From: Buddleja alternifolia
Lineage: Eukaryota; Streptophyta; Magnoliopsida; Lamiales; Scrophulariaceae
Length of the DNA stretch: 64,000 nucleotides
Assembly: GCA_019426215.1 (NCBI GenBank)
Contig: CM033401.1
Location: 16,001,134 to 16,065,133 of the forward strand
Reading direction: 5' to 3'
Shown here: positions 22,620 through 33,075 of the stretch, one piece after another
How the letters are laid out: each line of letters starts with the position of its first letter
Position numbering within the stretch: position 1 is the first letter of the stretch
Program-made: the position numbers and the translations under genes
The notes under the pieces: model-generated
Database searches by the model: none
Seen by the model: the letters and a program-made list of their open reading frames with translations, nothing else
What the model was told of the DNA's origin: nothing

Positions 22620-24281
22620 ACGACAATGTTCATTCTCCACGTTCGGTCCATGATCCTTCAGACTCTGAGGTGGATGAACACGTCAACAATGTAACAATGA
22701 ATAAAGAAAATGATGAGATTAATGTACCGATTAATGAAGATTTCCTCCCACAAGAATCCAATAAAGACTTCATGAAGTGCTCCCATTCTACTCCACAACA
22801 TACCCAGAAGTACAAGGAGACTCATTAGATCGACATGTCCAAGTGTGACAAGGAGTAGAATTTAGGATTCTGTGAAAGGTAATCTTAGTTTGGGCCTGGT
22901 TTTTGACAACAAACAAAGGTTGCAAACAACGTTGAAAAACTACCACATGAAGCATGCACGACGCGAGTTTAGCGTGACAGTTAGTAACCCAAAAATATAT
23001 TGTGTGGAATGCAAACACAATGCAATTTTGAACTTCGGGGAAGATAAAAAGTAATTTTCGGCAAATTACAATGTATGGGCCACACACGTGTCTCTTTGAC
23101 GATGTGTCTAGTAACCATGCCAACTAGGACATAAACATGAGTGGAATCCGGGCACGATTATTGAATGGCAACACGAAAGACCCAATCAAAATCCAAAAAT
23201 TCTAAAAGTTGTGTTGAGAGGACACATTTGTACGCACACCACAAGGCTAAGTTGTTGATCACTCAACTCCGGATGGAAATAAGAATGTTTTGCATTTTGC
23301 ATTCGCAATCATTGATAATGAGTCGAACAAGTATTGGTTATGGTTTCTGAAGTTGGTGAGCAAACATTTTGTTCGTAGTGCCAAAGGTGTTTGCCTTATT
23401 TCTGATCATCATAATGGCCTATTACATGCTACTCGATATCTGCCTGGGTTTTTCTTTCCTCTGGGAGTTCATAGATTTTGCCTAGGACATGTGACTTCAA
23501 ACTTTAACAGTCATTTCAAAAGTAAAGTTATGAAGAAACTATGTTATGACACATGTATGGCACATAATGGCCGAAAGTTTGACAATGCAATGGATGCCAT
23601 TGGTAAAAAGGTTGAAGCTGCGTTGAATTACTCAAAAGCCATCCCACAAGAAAAATAGACACTGATATATGATGGAGGGAAGCGCGAAGACATTATGATG
23701 ACAAACATGGGATAAAACTTAAATTACGTGTTGAAAGTTACATGACATCTTCCACCCTCAGCTATTGTTGAGTGCACATTTCATCAGGTTGTCGAGTATT
23801 TTGCTGATCGAGTGCGAATGATTTGACAATGAGGGAAAGGCCTGTGACGACATATGCATAAGCCATGTACAATGAATGGACCAAAAATTCCCTTTACCAC
23901 AGTGCCCAAGTTTTTTCTTAGTTGCACCACATTGGCCAAGTTAAAACACCCCGACAAATTGGAACTGGTACCTTCTTCGAGTATGCCTTCTAAATCAAAG
24001 AAAAATATAGCTCTTGTGGAAAATGGATGCTACATCGAATTCCGTCCACACATGCAATTGTCTTATGCAAAAGCCTTGGGGGCTAGGCCGACCTTGTTGG
24101 TTGAAAAATATTACCTCGTTAGTTAAAATGCCTCGACAAATCAGAACTGGTACCTTCTTCAAGTATGCCTTCGAAATCAAAGAAAAATATTGTTTTTTTG
24201 AAAAATGGATGCTACATCGAATTTTGTGCTCACATGCTATTGCCTTATGAAAAGATTTGGGGGCTAGACCGACCTCGTTGG
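22620..24281 (+). pseudogene. MULE transposase, zinc domain, catalytic core and SWIM finger (broken)
   Basis: In order: an acidic linker (SDSEVDEHVNNVTMNKEND); the MuDR DNA-binding domain (LSLGLVFDNKQRLQTTLKNY at about 22884, then Cys-containing YCVECKHN); the MULE transposase domain with FAFAIIDNESNKYWLWFLKL, VCLISDHHNGLL and the FCLGHVTSNFNSHFK His/Cys block; the region around the third acidic residue (DIMMTNMG, about 23690); then SWIM motifs (SSCGKWMLHR near 24010, CSHAIA-like near 24235). Stops occur near 22827, 23053 and 23656, and the frame changes several times. The SWIM part is duplicated in tandem, and copia D interrupts the second copy at 24282. The C-terminus resumes at 48227. Confidence 0.8.
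23941..24281 (+). repeat. Tandem 182-bp duplication of the SWIM-finger segment
   Basis: 23941-24122 (ttaaaacaccccgacaaatt...) and 24123-24281 (ttaaaatgcctcgacaaatc...) are direct repeats with scattered substitutions. In the second copy 'tgttggtt' is interrupted by the D insertion, and the text continues as gttggttgaaaaatatacct at 48227, so both copies originally had the same end. Confidence 0.75.
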
Positions 24282-26011
24282 TGTTGGGTTTCGCGTAAAA
24301 ACACATAAATACAACGGAAGGATTTCAAAAATTTAATTCAAAACCCAAAAGTGTACTCTAATTCGCATAATTGAATCTCAAACATGCATTAACGAGTAAA
24401 TCCGACTTACCCGTTAAAGTGAGGTGGTAGGAGAATCCAATTCTTCTTTTAAACTTTAGATTGATGAACTTCTTGATTTCTTCGACCCTCGTGTTCTTCA
24501 ATTCTTGAAGTTGTAGATGAATCCAACAACGAATCATGTTGCCTCTAAATTATCACAAGCGGATTGATGACGAAATATTCTCTTCTTGTTCTCTATAGGG
24601 GTCACGGCTTTGGTGTATAGAGAGGGAGGATATTTTTTTTCTTCTATTCTTTGGAGAGTTACAATACATGTGATGTATTCCCTTTATTAGGTTAAAGTCA
24701 AGAGAGTCCTTTTATAACTCAATGACTTGTTGATCAAGACAAAACAAAAGAGACCAATTTGATCATCCAACCTAGGGGCCCGGAATTCTTTTGTTTTGTT
24801 AATTTCTTTCTTCAATTAATTAGTTATTCTATCCAATAAATAAATATATTAATTAAATAATAAAATTAATTAGATAAATTAATTCAAAAATATATTTCTC
24901 TAAGAAATTAATTAATAATTAATCTTATCCAATAAGCAATTAATTATTTAACTTATCCAATAAATTAAAGCTCTCCAAAATAAAATAGAAAATAGAAAAT
25001 CCCTTTTTCAATTTTCTTCATCAATTCTTTAGTGCGACTCTTTAGGTTCGTTTCATTTGGTAATGAGAGGAAACCAAAGGAAGTGGGTAACACTTAGCCA
25101 GTCATGTGGCCCACTTCGTAGCCCAAATAAAATACGAATGAATGGATCATTCCACAACCTTTCAATCGTAAGTACCGCGTATGTATAAACCCTTCGTTCA
25201 CGTTCCCCGGTCAAGTGAGAGTCATGGTTATGTCAAACTCACTGGACTTGACCATATGTATAAATTATAATAATATGAGATCATTGAGATCGATTTGGTG
25301 CCTAGCACAATTGTCTCGTTTGCTTTGGCCAAAGACTTTGATCTCTATTTATCTATAATTACATAGGGTACATTCTCATTTACTTATGAGAGAACAAATC
25401 CCTCTTAGATATCTGCTAAGACTACCACTTGCCCATCAAGTCCGCATTTCGAGTTTGACCCCACCAACAGGTGAATTGGGTCTAACTACTCCAGTGAAAG
25501 ACTTGACATCATAAGTGCATCTTCAGCCTGATACTTCAGGTCAAAGGTTCACATATACCTATTACGCATAATCAGTTTTGTCATTGACAGTCACAGAGTG
25601 AAAATCCATGTGACAGAACCGATGCATGTCGTGTTCGAGCATATCAGTTCCACTGATGTGCCTACAATCTTAATCTCCTATCATCCCATGATACTAGACA
25701 GGCACTCCCATGTCGAAGCTAAGATTGTACAAGTATTCGAAATCTTTATTTGTCCATTAAAGACTTCATATTACTTGCGAACTTGTTTTAGTAATCAAGA
25801 TCGATCTCTCTAGTGCCACTCTTCCTATCTCATAGGAAGTAGAGGGATCGCACTGAAAACATGGACAAAAAGTTTTACACAACTTGTAGATGCAGATAAG
25901 AATTAAGTGAAAACTTAAATGATGCCTTTTATTATAAATAATATTTAAGTTCAATACAAGATAGATGCCCTATTCATACTATCCTCTATGGCTGAGGGCA
26001 TAATCCTAACA
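24282..26011 (-). repeat. 3' LTR of copia D (element sense)
   Basis: 1730 bp, ending with tcctaaca beside the polypurine complement atctcctactt (26012). It serves as the empty-site reference for the solo LTR in the other copy: here 'cacaattgtctcgtttgc' (about 25308) is uninterrupted. It lacks a ~40-bp stretch with 'gggcgtcc' that the other LTR has near 45383. Confidence 0.88.
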
Positions 26012-27555
26012 ATCTCCTACTTGCACTCAATGCCACTCATTGTGGTATCTAATACCCATACTTTCCAGGTGTCGGTCTAGAATAGCTTGGGGTAGTGCTT
26101 TGGTGAACGGGTCAGCTATATTGTCAACTGAGGCTATTTTTTGCATTGCTATCTCTCCTCTGCCAACGATCTCCCTGATGATGTGAAATCTTCTCTCAAT
26201 GTGTTTGGATTTGTTATGAGACCTCGATTCCTTGGCTTGCTCTATCACAATAAAGTGGTAATGGGAAATGAGCACTAGGGTCCGATTCAAGTTCTCTAAG
26301 AAACTTTCTTATCCAAACAACTTCTTTTGCTGCCTCTGAAGCTGCCAGTTACTCCGCTTCAGTGGTGGAATCAGCAGTTGTGCTTTGTTTGGAACTTTTC
26401 CAAGACACCGCTCCACCATTGAGAGTAAAAATAAACCCAAAGTGGATTTTCGGTCGTCAACATCAGATTGAAAGTTTGAATCAGAATAACCTTCCATCTT
26501 TAGGTCTCCACCTCCATAGATGAGAATCATATCCTTAGTTCTTTTCAGATACTTTAGGATATTTTTCACAACTATCCAATGTTCCTTTCCCGGATTTGCC
26601 TGAAATCGACTCACCACGCTCACAGCATAGGCAATGTCGGGTTTAGTACACAGCATTGCACATATCAGGCTACCTACTGCAGAAGCATAGGGTACATTAC
26701 TCATCTCCTGCCTATCTTCCTCACTTTGAGGGCACATAGACTTGGACAAGTGTACTTCATGTCTCATGGGAAGAAACCCTTTCTAAGAATTGTCCATCCT
26801 AAACCTCTTTAGGACCTTTTCTAAGTAAAGGGCTTGAGAGAGACATATCATTCTATTCGTTCTATCCGTGTAGATACGAATTCCTCGAATATATGTCGCT
26901 TCTCCCAAGTCTTTCATGGAAAACGTACTCGAAAGCCATTTCTTGACTGTGGTGAGCATTCCTATGTCATTTCCTATAAGCAGAATGTCATCCACAAATA
27001 GTACTAAGATCGAGAGTTTGCTCCCACTAGTCTTCTTGTAGACACAGGATTCATCTTCATTCTTGATGTAGCCATATCCCTTAACTACTTCATCAAAATG
27101 GAGATTCCAGCTTCTAGATGCTTGCTTGAGACCATATATAGACCTCTCAAGTTTACATACTTTATGGATATCGGACTAGGATACATAACCCTTTGGCTGT
27201 TCCATATAAATATCCTCCTTGAGAAATCCATTCAGAAAATCCGTTTTGACATCCAACTGTCATGTCTCATATCTAAGTATGCAGCTATGGGCAACAGTAT
27301 TCGTATGGACTTTATCATGGCCAGGGGCGAAAAGCTTTCTTGATAGTCGAATCCTTCTCTTTGACTATACCCTTTCACTACAAGCCTAGCTTTAAAGGTG
27401 TCAACCTTGCCATCGCTACCTATCTTTCTTTTGTAGATCCAGTTACATCCTATAGGTTTGATACCTTCAGGACGATCTACCAAAGTCCAGACTTGGTTCG
27501 ATTGCATAGAGTCCATTTTTGTGTCCATGGCTTCTCGCAATCTTCAAGCATCGAC
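26012..27555 (-). pseudogene. Copia D reverse transcriptase and RNase H
   Basis: Read right to left: MREAMDTKMDSMQSNQVW and WIYKRKIGSDGKVDTFKARL start reverse transcriptase, interrupted on its upstream side by copia H. The active-site box keeps both aspartates (VDDILLIGND near 26990). RNase H follows, with GGGDLKMEGYSDSNF, a frame break near 26450 and 26300, then NKSKHIERRFHIIREI and the DPFTKALPQAILDRHLE end. The purine tract complement lies at 26012-26022. Compared with B at 14820-15509 the sequence is clearly the same family. Several frameshifts make it non-functional. Confidence 0.87.
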
Positions 27556-27712
27556 TGTAAGGATTGGTATGCCCCCACAAGGGATGCCAGCGCAATGGAA
27601 GAAATGAAGTATGTAAAAACACATATATAATGGCATCTCTAGCTAGGGGGTCGAAGTAATGCACAACAAAAACTAAAATATGAGTAAAGGGGTTTTGAAC
27701 TAATTACAAATT
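27556..27712 (-). repeat. Surviving end of the 3' LTR of copia H
   Basis: Matches the first ~157 bp of the complete LTR at 38379, including 'atataatggcatctctagct' and 'gggggtcgaagtaatgcac', then stops in 'aattacaaa' where gypsy G begins. Confidence 0.8.
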
Positions 27713-29375
27713 CCATGCCTATCTCGTTTTGAACAAAGTAATTGTGTACAGCGATCACTCCGCACTAAAGTAATTGCTTGCCAAAAAAGATGCTAAACCT
27801 AGACTCCTTAGGTGGATTCTGCTACTTCAAGAATTTGACATTGAAATTAAAGATAAGAAAGGAGTAGAAAATGTACTCGCCGATCATTTGTCTAGGATAG
27901 AGGCCCCTAGTCCCGAACACTTGCATGATACACCAATTAGAGAAGAGTTTTCCGATGAACACTTATTTGCTATATTTGATGACCCAACTCCTTAGTATGC
28001 AAATTTTGCTAATTATCTTGTCAAGGGAGTTCTTCCCCCGGATATTACTTTCCATAAAAAGAAGAAATTCTTATTTGATGTGAAGCAATATTTGTAGGAC
28101 GAACCATATCTATTTAAGATTTGTGCAGATGGCCTCATTCGAAGATGTGTCCCTAAGGAGGAAATAGCATCGGTTCTAGCTCATTGCCATGACATGTCGG
28201 TAGGTGGCCATTTTAGGCCTTCTAAAACAGTGGCTTAGGTGCTTCAATCAGGTTTTTTTTGGCCCACACTCTCTAAAGATGCATTTTTACATGTCCGATC
28301 TTGTGATAGGTGCCAACGAACGGGTAATATCTCTAAAAGACATGAAATGCCCTTGAATAGCATGCTTGAGTGAGAATTATTTGATGTTTGGGGTATTGAT
28401 TTTATAGGACCTTTCCCTAGTTCTTATTCCAATAAGTATATTCTTGTTGCGGTTGATTACGTCTCAAAATGGGTTAAAGCCGAGGCTTTGCCCACTAACG
28501 ATGCTCGGGTGGTTACTCAATTTTTAAGGAAAAGGATTTTCACTCGTTTTGGAACCCCTAGAGCAATCGTCAGTGACGGTGGCACCCATTTTTGCAACAA
28601 GCAATTCGAACACTTATTGAACAAGTATGGGGTAAGGCATAAAATTTCAACTCCCTACCACCCTCAAACGAGTGGTCAAGTGGAGGTGTCTAATAGGGAG
28701 ATTAAACGCATTCTTGAAAAAAGGGTCAATGCATCTAGGAAGGATTGGTTTCTAAAGCTAGATGACGCCTTATGGGCTTATAGGACCGCGTTTAAAACCC
28801 CGATTGGCATGCCCCGTATCACCTCATTTTTGGAAAAACATGTCACCTATCGATTGAGCTTGAGCATCGTGTCTTTTGGACTATTAAATTTCTAAATTTT
28901 GACTCTACACTTGTACGTACAAATCGATTGCTCCAATTGCATGAGCTCGAGGAATGGCGCCACCAAACTTATGAGAATGCCAAACTTTACAAGGAGCGAA
29001 CAAAAACGTGGCATGACAAGGGACCGTTTCTGAGAAGCTCAAGTCAAGATGGTCGGGACCGTTTTTGATATCTCAAGTATATCCTTCGGGTGCTATCGAA
29101 CTCACAACGGACAAGGGACAAACTTTCATGACCAACGCCCAACGGTTGAAGCACTATATGGGGATTGATGGACCACGGGACAAGGTGTCCATCCCTCTGG
29201 GGGATCCTCCATGATTCCATACCTCAAGTCGAGCTACTGACTATAAACTACCGCTTCTTGGGAGGCAACCCAAGCTCTCTTTCCTTTCCCGTATTTTTGT
29301 GTTTTAGTTTAGTTTGCTTTGTTTTCTTTTGTTTCGTTTGTGTTAGTTTATGTTTAAGTTGTTTCTTTTTCTTAG
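27713..29375 (+). pseudogene. Gypsy fragment G: end of RNase H and integrase (Tat/Athila-like)
   Basis: Opens inside a Ty3/gypsy RNase H (VIVYSDHSALK, then [19 protein letters not shown] and LADHLSRIE). The integrase follows with its HHCC finger (HCHDMSVGGH ... CDRCQRTG) and core: first Asp in [10 protein letters not shown], second in [10 protein letters not shown], and [15 protein letters not shown], where the expected catalytic Glu slot of the 'ETSGQVE' block lies nearby. Several codons are stops (near 27995, 28097, 28238, 28371). The frame changes after 28800. The 18-nt hairpin motif is at 29257-29274. No LTR of G is present and both ends are truncated. Confidence 0.85.
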
Positions 29376-29779
29376 AGTTAAAGGAGAGTGCTAAACAGAA
29401 AAGACATGATTTTGATGAAGTCCAGTACACTACCATGTTAGACATTGATCGACTATTGCTGGACTTAGCAAATGAAATATATCAAGGAGAAGAAATGTCC
29501 AAGCGACAAAGAAGATGATGCCTCATTACTTTTTCTTATTTTTATATGTTGTTGTTTTAAATTCTTTACTCAGCACAATCATCTATATACCTTGTTTTGA
29601 AATTATATGAATGAATGATTGAACGCTGAAACACCTTGTTGAGTCTAATCTAACAACAAACTAACTTATCTAACTTTCTAACGTTAACTTATACTCATTT
29701 GGGCTTTTCTTTAAAAACTCTTAAACTATAAAAGAGTTATAAGAGTTAAAGGTCCTGACATCATCAAAAAGGGGAAAAT
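29376..29779 (+). other. 3' internal end of SIRE-like copia F with polypurine tract
   Basis: The text changes character near 29376 (after 'gttaaaggagag'). It ends 'gacatcatcaaaaaggggaaaat', a purine tract right before an LTR start TGTTAGG at 29780. The 'catcaaaaagggg' form is what I know from SIRE/Maximus copia elements. A 45-codon C-terminal stretch (SAKQKRHDFDEVQ..., stop at 29518) has no domain I recognise. The upstream coding region of F is missing. Confidence 0.5.
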
Positions 29780-32700
29780 TGTTAGGAATTTCATGTTAGA
29801 TGTTTTGATGATGACAAGATAGGATTTTTATTAGACCCTAAATATAATGTAAGTTTCTGTTTTCATAGATCAATGTATAAGCGTTCGAAAGTTTGTAATT
29901 TTGATTAGTGTTAGGAATTTCATGTTAGATGTTTTGATGATGACAAGATAGGACTTTATGTTAGACCCCAAAACAATGTAAGTTTACACTTTCATAGAAT
30001 ATATGTACAAGTGTTTGAAAGTTTATTAGTTTGTTAGGCTTGTAATTTTTATCTTTGTAGATTTTAGACTAAGATTAGATACCGAGTCGCTAATAGAATT
30101 CTAGGTGAGTCTATTAGAGATGAAGTTGAAGATCAGCACCTGAAGTCAAGTGAAGATGAAGATTTGTCTTAAGTGTCTGTCAAACGCTTAAAGACTATTT
30201 CAGGAGTTATGAAACAAGCGTTCAAGAGAATGTTCTCAGCGCCTAGCTAACACTAAAGGAATGTTCAAGGAGTGTTGATCCAAGCGCTCATTCACTCAAG
30301 CGATTCACTTGAAATACATCCTCAAGTCATCCAATCATCAACGGCCATTTATTTCCAACGGAAATAAATGCAAAACGCATTAAATGCTTGATAAGTGCAT
30401 TAAATGTGACAAGACAATATGACTTGTGGACAAGCCACCTTTTGACTGGACTGTCAGCAGGAATTAAAGAATGTCAGAAAAGGGACTATTTGAAGCTCTG
30501 CGTGAGTTACATGCGCCTGACTTGTGTCCAACAGACAAATCCGGAGATTTTCTATAAATAGTACCCTTCAGCTATCTCTGTGTGTGCACATGTGAAAGAC
30601 ATAAATGTGAAAGAGAGCTGAGAAATAATTTGAGAGAAAAGCTTGCAAACCCCATAGCCAAAATCCTTCAAGCTTCTCAAATACATTCCAGACAGTCACC
30701 TGATATCTCAAACATCTTCCAAGAAGAACCCTACACTATTATTGAGATATCCCAAGTTGTTTGAACTTTCCAACATCAAACAAACCTGTTACAATAAACC
30801 CTCAACACCTTTCATCTGAGTGAGAAAGATTGTTGACTTCCACAAGCAGTATTTTTGAGTAAGAGAAGCTTGTTGAAGAAAAGTCTTTATTGGAGCTGAA
30901 GTCTGTGTGATCAAGGAGCTCAAGGCCATCTTGCAGAAGATCTCTATTGGAGCTGAAATCTGTGTGATCAAGGAGCTCGAGATCGTCTTTCCAGAAGCAG
31001 AGGATTGAAGTGGCTTGTAGCAGAAATCTGTGTGACCAAGGAGCTCAAGTCATCCACATCCATCTCTTCCACTGTTCCCTATTTTGTAAAAGTCACTGTG
31101 TGACTCTTCGAGAATCAATCTAGTGGATTGCCTCCGAGTGCAAAGGAGAAGAAGGACGTAGCTGGGATTACACCATCCAGTGAACCTTACAATATTTTGT
31201 GTCACTTACTGCTTTATTGCTTTACTTTATATTTGCATATCATATCTTTAAAAAGGCATTAAAACAGTTAAGCGACTATTTCCAAAAGAGAATGCTAAGC
31301 TTTCAAATCAGTCTTAAGCGCTTGACTAAGCGCTAAGCACTCTAAGCGTTCAAAATGTTTTAAAGAAAAGCAACTAAGGAAAACTTTGTGACACTAAAAC
31401 CTTTCAAAGAGAAGACTTGTAAAATCATTCCGCTGTGCTAACCCTAATCCAAGGACTGAACGCTTAAACCTGAGTGCTTATAGTATTCAAATCTTGAGTC
31501 TAAGTTAAATTTATCAAAAGAGTCTTCTAGTAAACACTTAACCAAGCGTTTACATTTTCAAGCGTCCAAACTATTTTAGTACAAAACTTTGTGAAGTCGA
31601 AAAAGACTTCAGGGTCTATTCAACCCCCCCCCCCCTTTTAGACCCTTTCGTATGCCACTTGGGACCAACAATTAAGCTTGTAGTTTTTATCTTTATAGAT
31701 TTTAGACTAAGTATTAGATACCGAATCGCTAATAGAATTCTAGGTTAGTTTATTGGAGAAGAAGTTGAAGATCAGCGTCTGAAGTCAAATGAAGATGAAG
31801 ATTCATTCTTAGCGTCTGTCAAACGCTAAAGGACTATTTCAGGATTTATGGATCAAAGCGCTCAAAGCACCTCAGCGATCAGTATCAAATTCACCTGAAA
31901 TAAATCCTCAAATCATGAAGGACTTAAATGCAATCATTCAACAGACATTTATTTCCAACGGAAAATAAATTCAAATGCATTAAATGCTTGATAAGAGCAT
32001 TAAATGTTTTAATGCCTGATAAGAGAATTAAATGTGATAAGTTATTATGACTTATGGACAAGCCACCTTTTTTACTAGACTGTCAGAACTTCAGAGTTTA
32101 TAGCTGATCCCGCCAATCGAAACCAGCAGGATTTCAAGAATGTCAGAGAAAAGGTAGAATCACGCGCCGCGTGAAAGGCACGCGCTCACATGTGTCCAAC
32201 GGACAGATCCCAAGAATTGCCTATAAATACCTCATTTCCAGCAAACCCAAAACATAGACACATACGTACATGCACAAGAAAACTTTGCTGAATTCTCAGT
32301 CAAAGAAAAAGCTTAGGAACTCCATAGCCAAAATTCTTCAAGCTTTTTACATATATTCCATACAGTCACAAATATCTCAAACATCTTCCAAAAAAGAAAC
32401 CTAAACTATTACTGATATATTCCAAGTTGTTTGATCTTTCCAAAAACAAACAAACCCTTGTGATAAAACCTTCAACCTTTCATTTGAGTGAGAAAGTAGT
32501 TGAAACCCTTACAGGCATTATTTTTAAGTGAGAGAAGCTTGTAGAAGAAGATCTTCAATGGTGCTGAGATTTGTATGATCAAGGAGCCCGAGATCATTTT
32601 CACCTATTTACTACCTTGTAGAAGATTTTGTGTGATTCTTTGATAATCATCTTAGTAAATTCCCTCCGAGTGAAAAAGAAGAAGAAGGACGTAGCTGGGA

Positions 32701-33075
32701 TTACGTCAGCCAGTGAACCTTACAATTTCTTGTGTCATTTACTTTCATTATTGTCTTGATTTATATCATATTATTTATTCTGTAAAGGACAAACTAATCT
32801 GCTAAGCGACTATTTAATTAAAACGAACGCTAAAGCATTAAAATCATTTTTGCTGTGCTAACCCTGATTAAGCGATCTAAGCATTATCCTACTTTGGTAA
32901 ATTGCCAAAATCACTAAGTCTAAGTTATCTTTACTGTAGTGCCTGACCCAAGCGCTCAGCTCCCTAAGCATTCTAACCTTTAAAAGTGATACAAAATTTT
33001 TGAAGTCGAAAAAGACTTCAGGGTCTATTCAACCTCCCTCCCCTTCTAGACCCTTTCGTATGCCACTTGGGACCA
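29780..33075 (+). repeat. LTR of SIRE-like copia F, split by a solo LTR
   Basis: The first 129 bp (29780-29908, TGTTAGGAATTTCATG...) and 31671-33075 are complementary parts of one LTR: the second part starts ('attaagcttgtagttttta') where the first stops. Between them lies a complete LTR of the same family. The right end reads 'cacttgggaccac' rather than gggaccaaca, so a few terminal bases are lost at the junction with copia H RNase H. Confidence 0.75.
29909..31670 (+). mobile_element. Solo LTR of the SIRE-like family nested in F's LTR
   Basis: 1762 bp from TGTTAGG to GGGACCAACA. Flanks attag (29904-29908) and attaa (31671-31675) form a 5-bp duplication with one mismatch. It holds three copies of an 'attggagctgaa(g/a)tctgtgtga' unit (about 30889, 30945 and a shortened one at 31021), many 'aagcg' motifs, and a C13 run near 31624. 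It probably arose by LTR-LTR recombination of a full element. Confidence 0.75.

Noticed and set aside
31624..31635. C-homopolymer as functional tract
   Set aside because: The sister LTR has mixed cctccctcccc here; likely slippage or sequencing noise.
29780..33075. Tandem triple LTR formed by unequal recombination
   Set aside because: Pieces 1 and 3 are complementary and the middle copy has a 5-bp duplication, so nested insertion explains it better.
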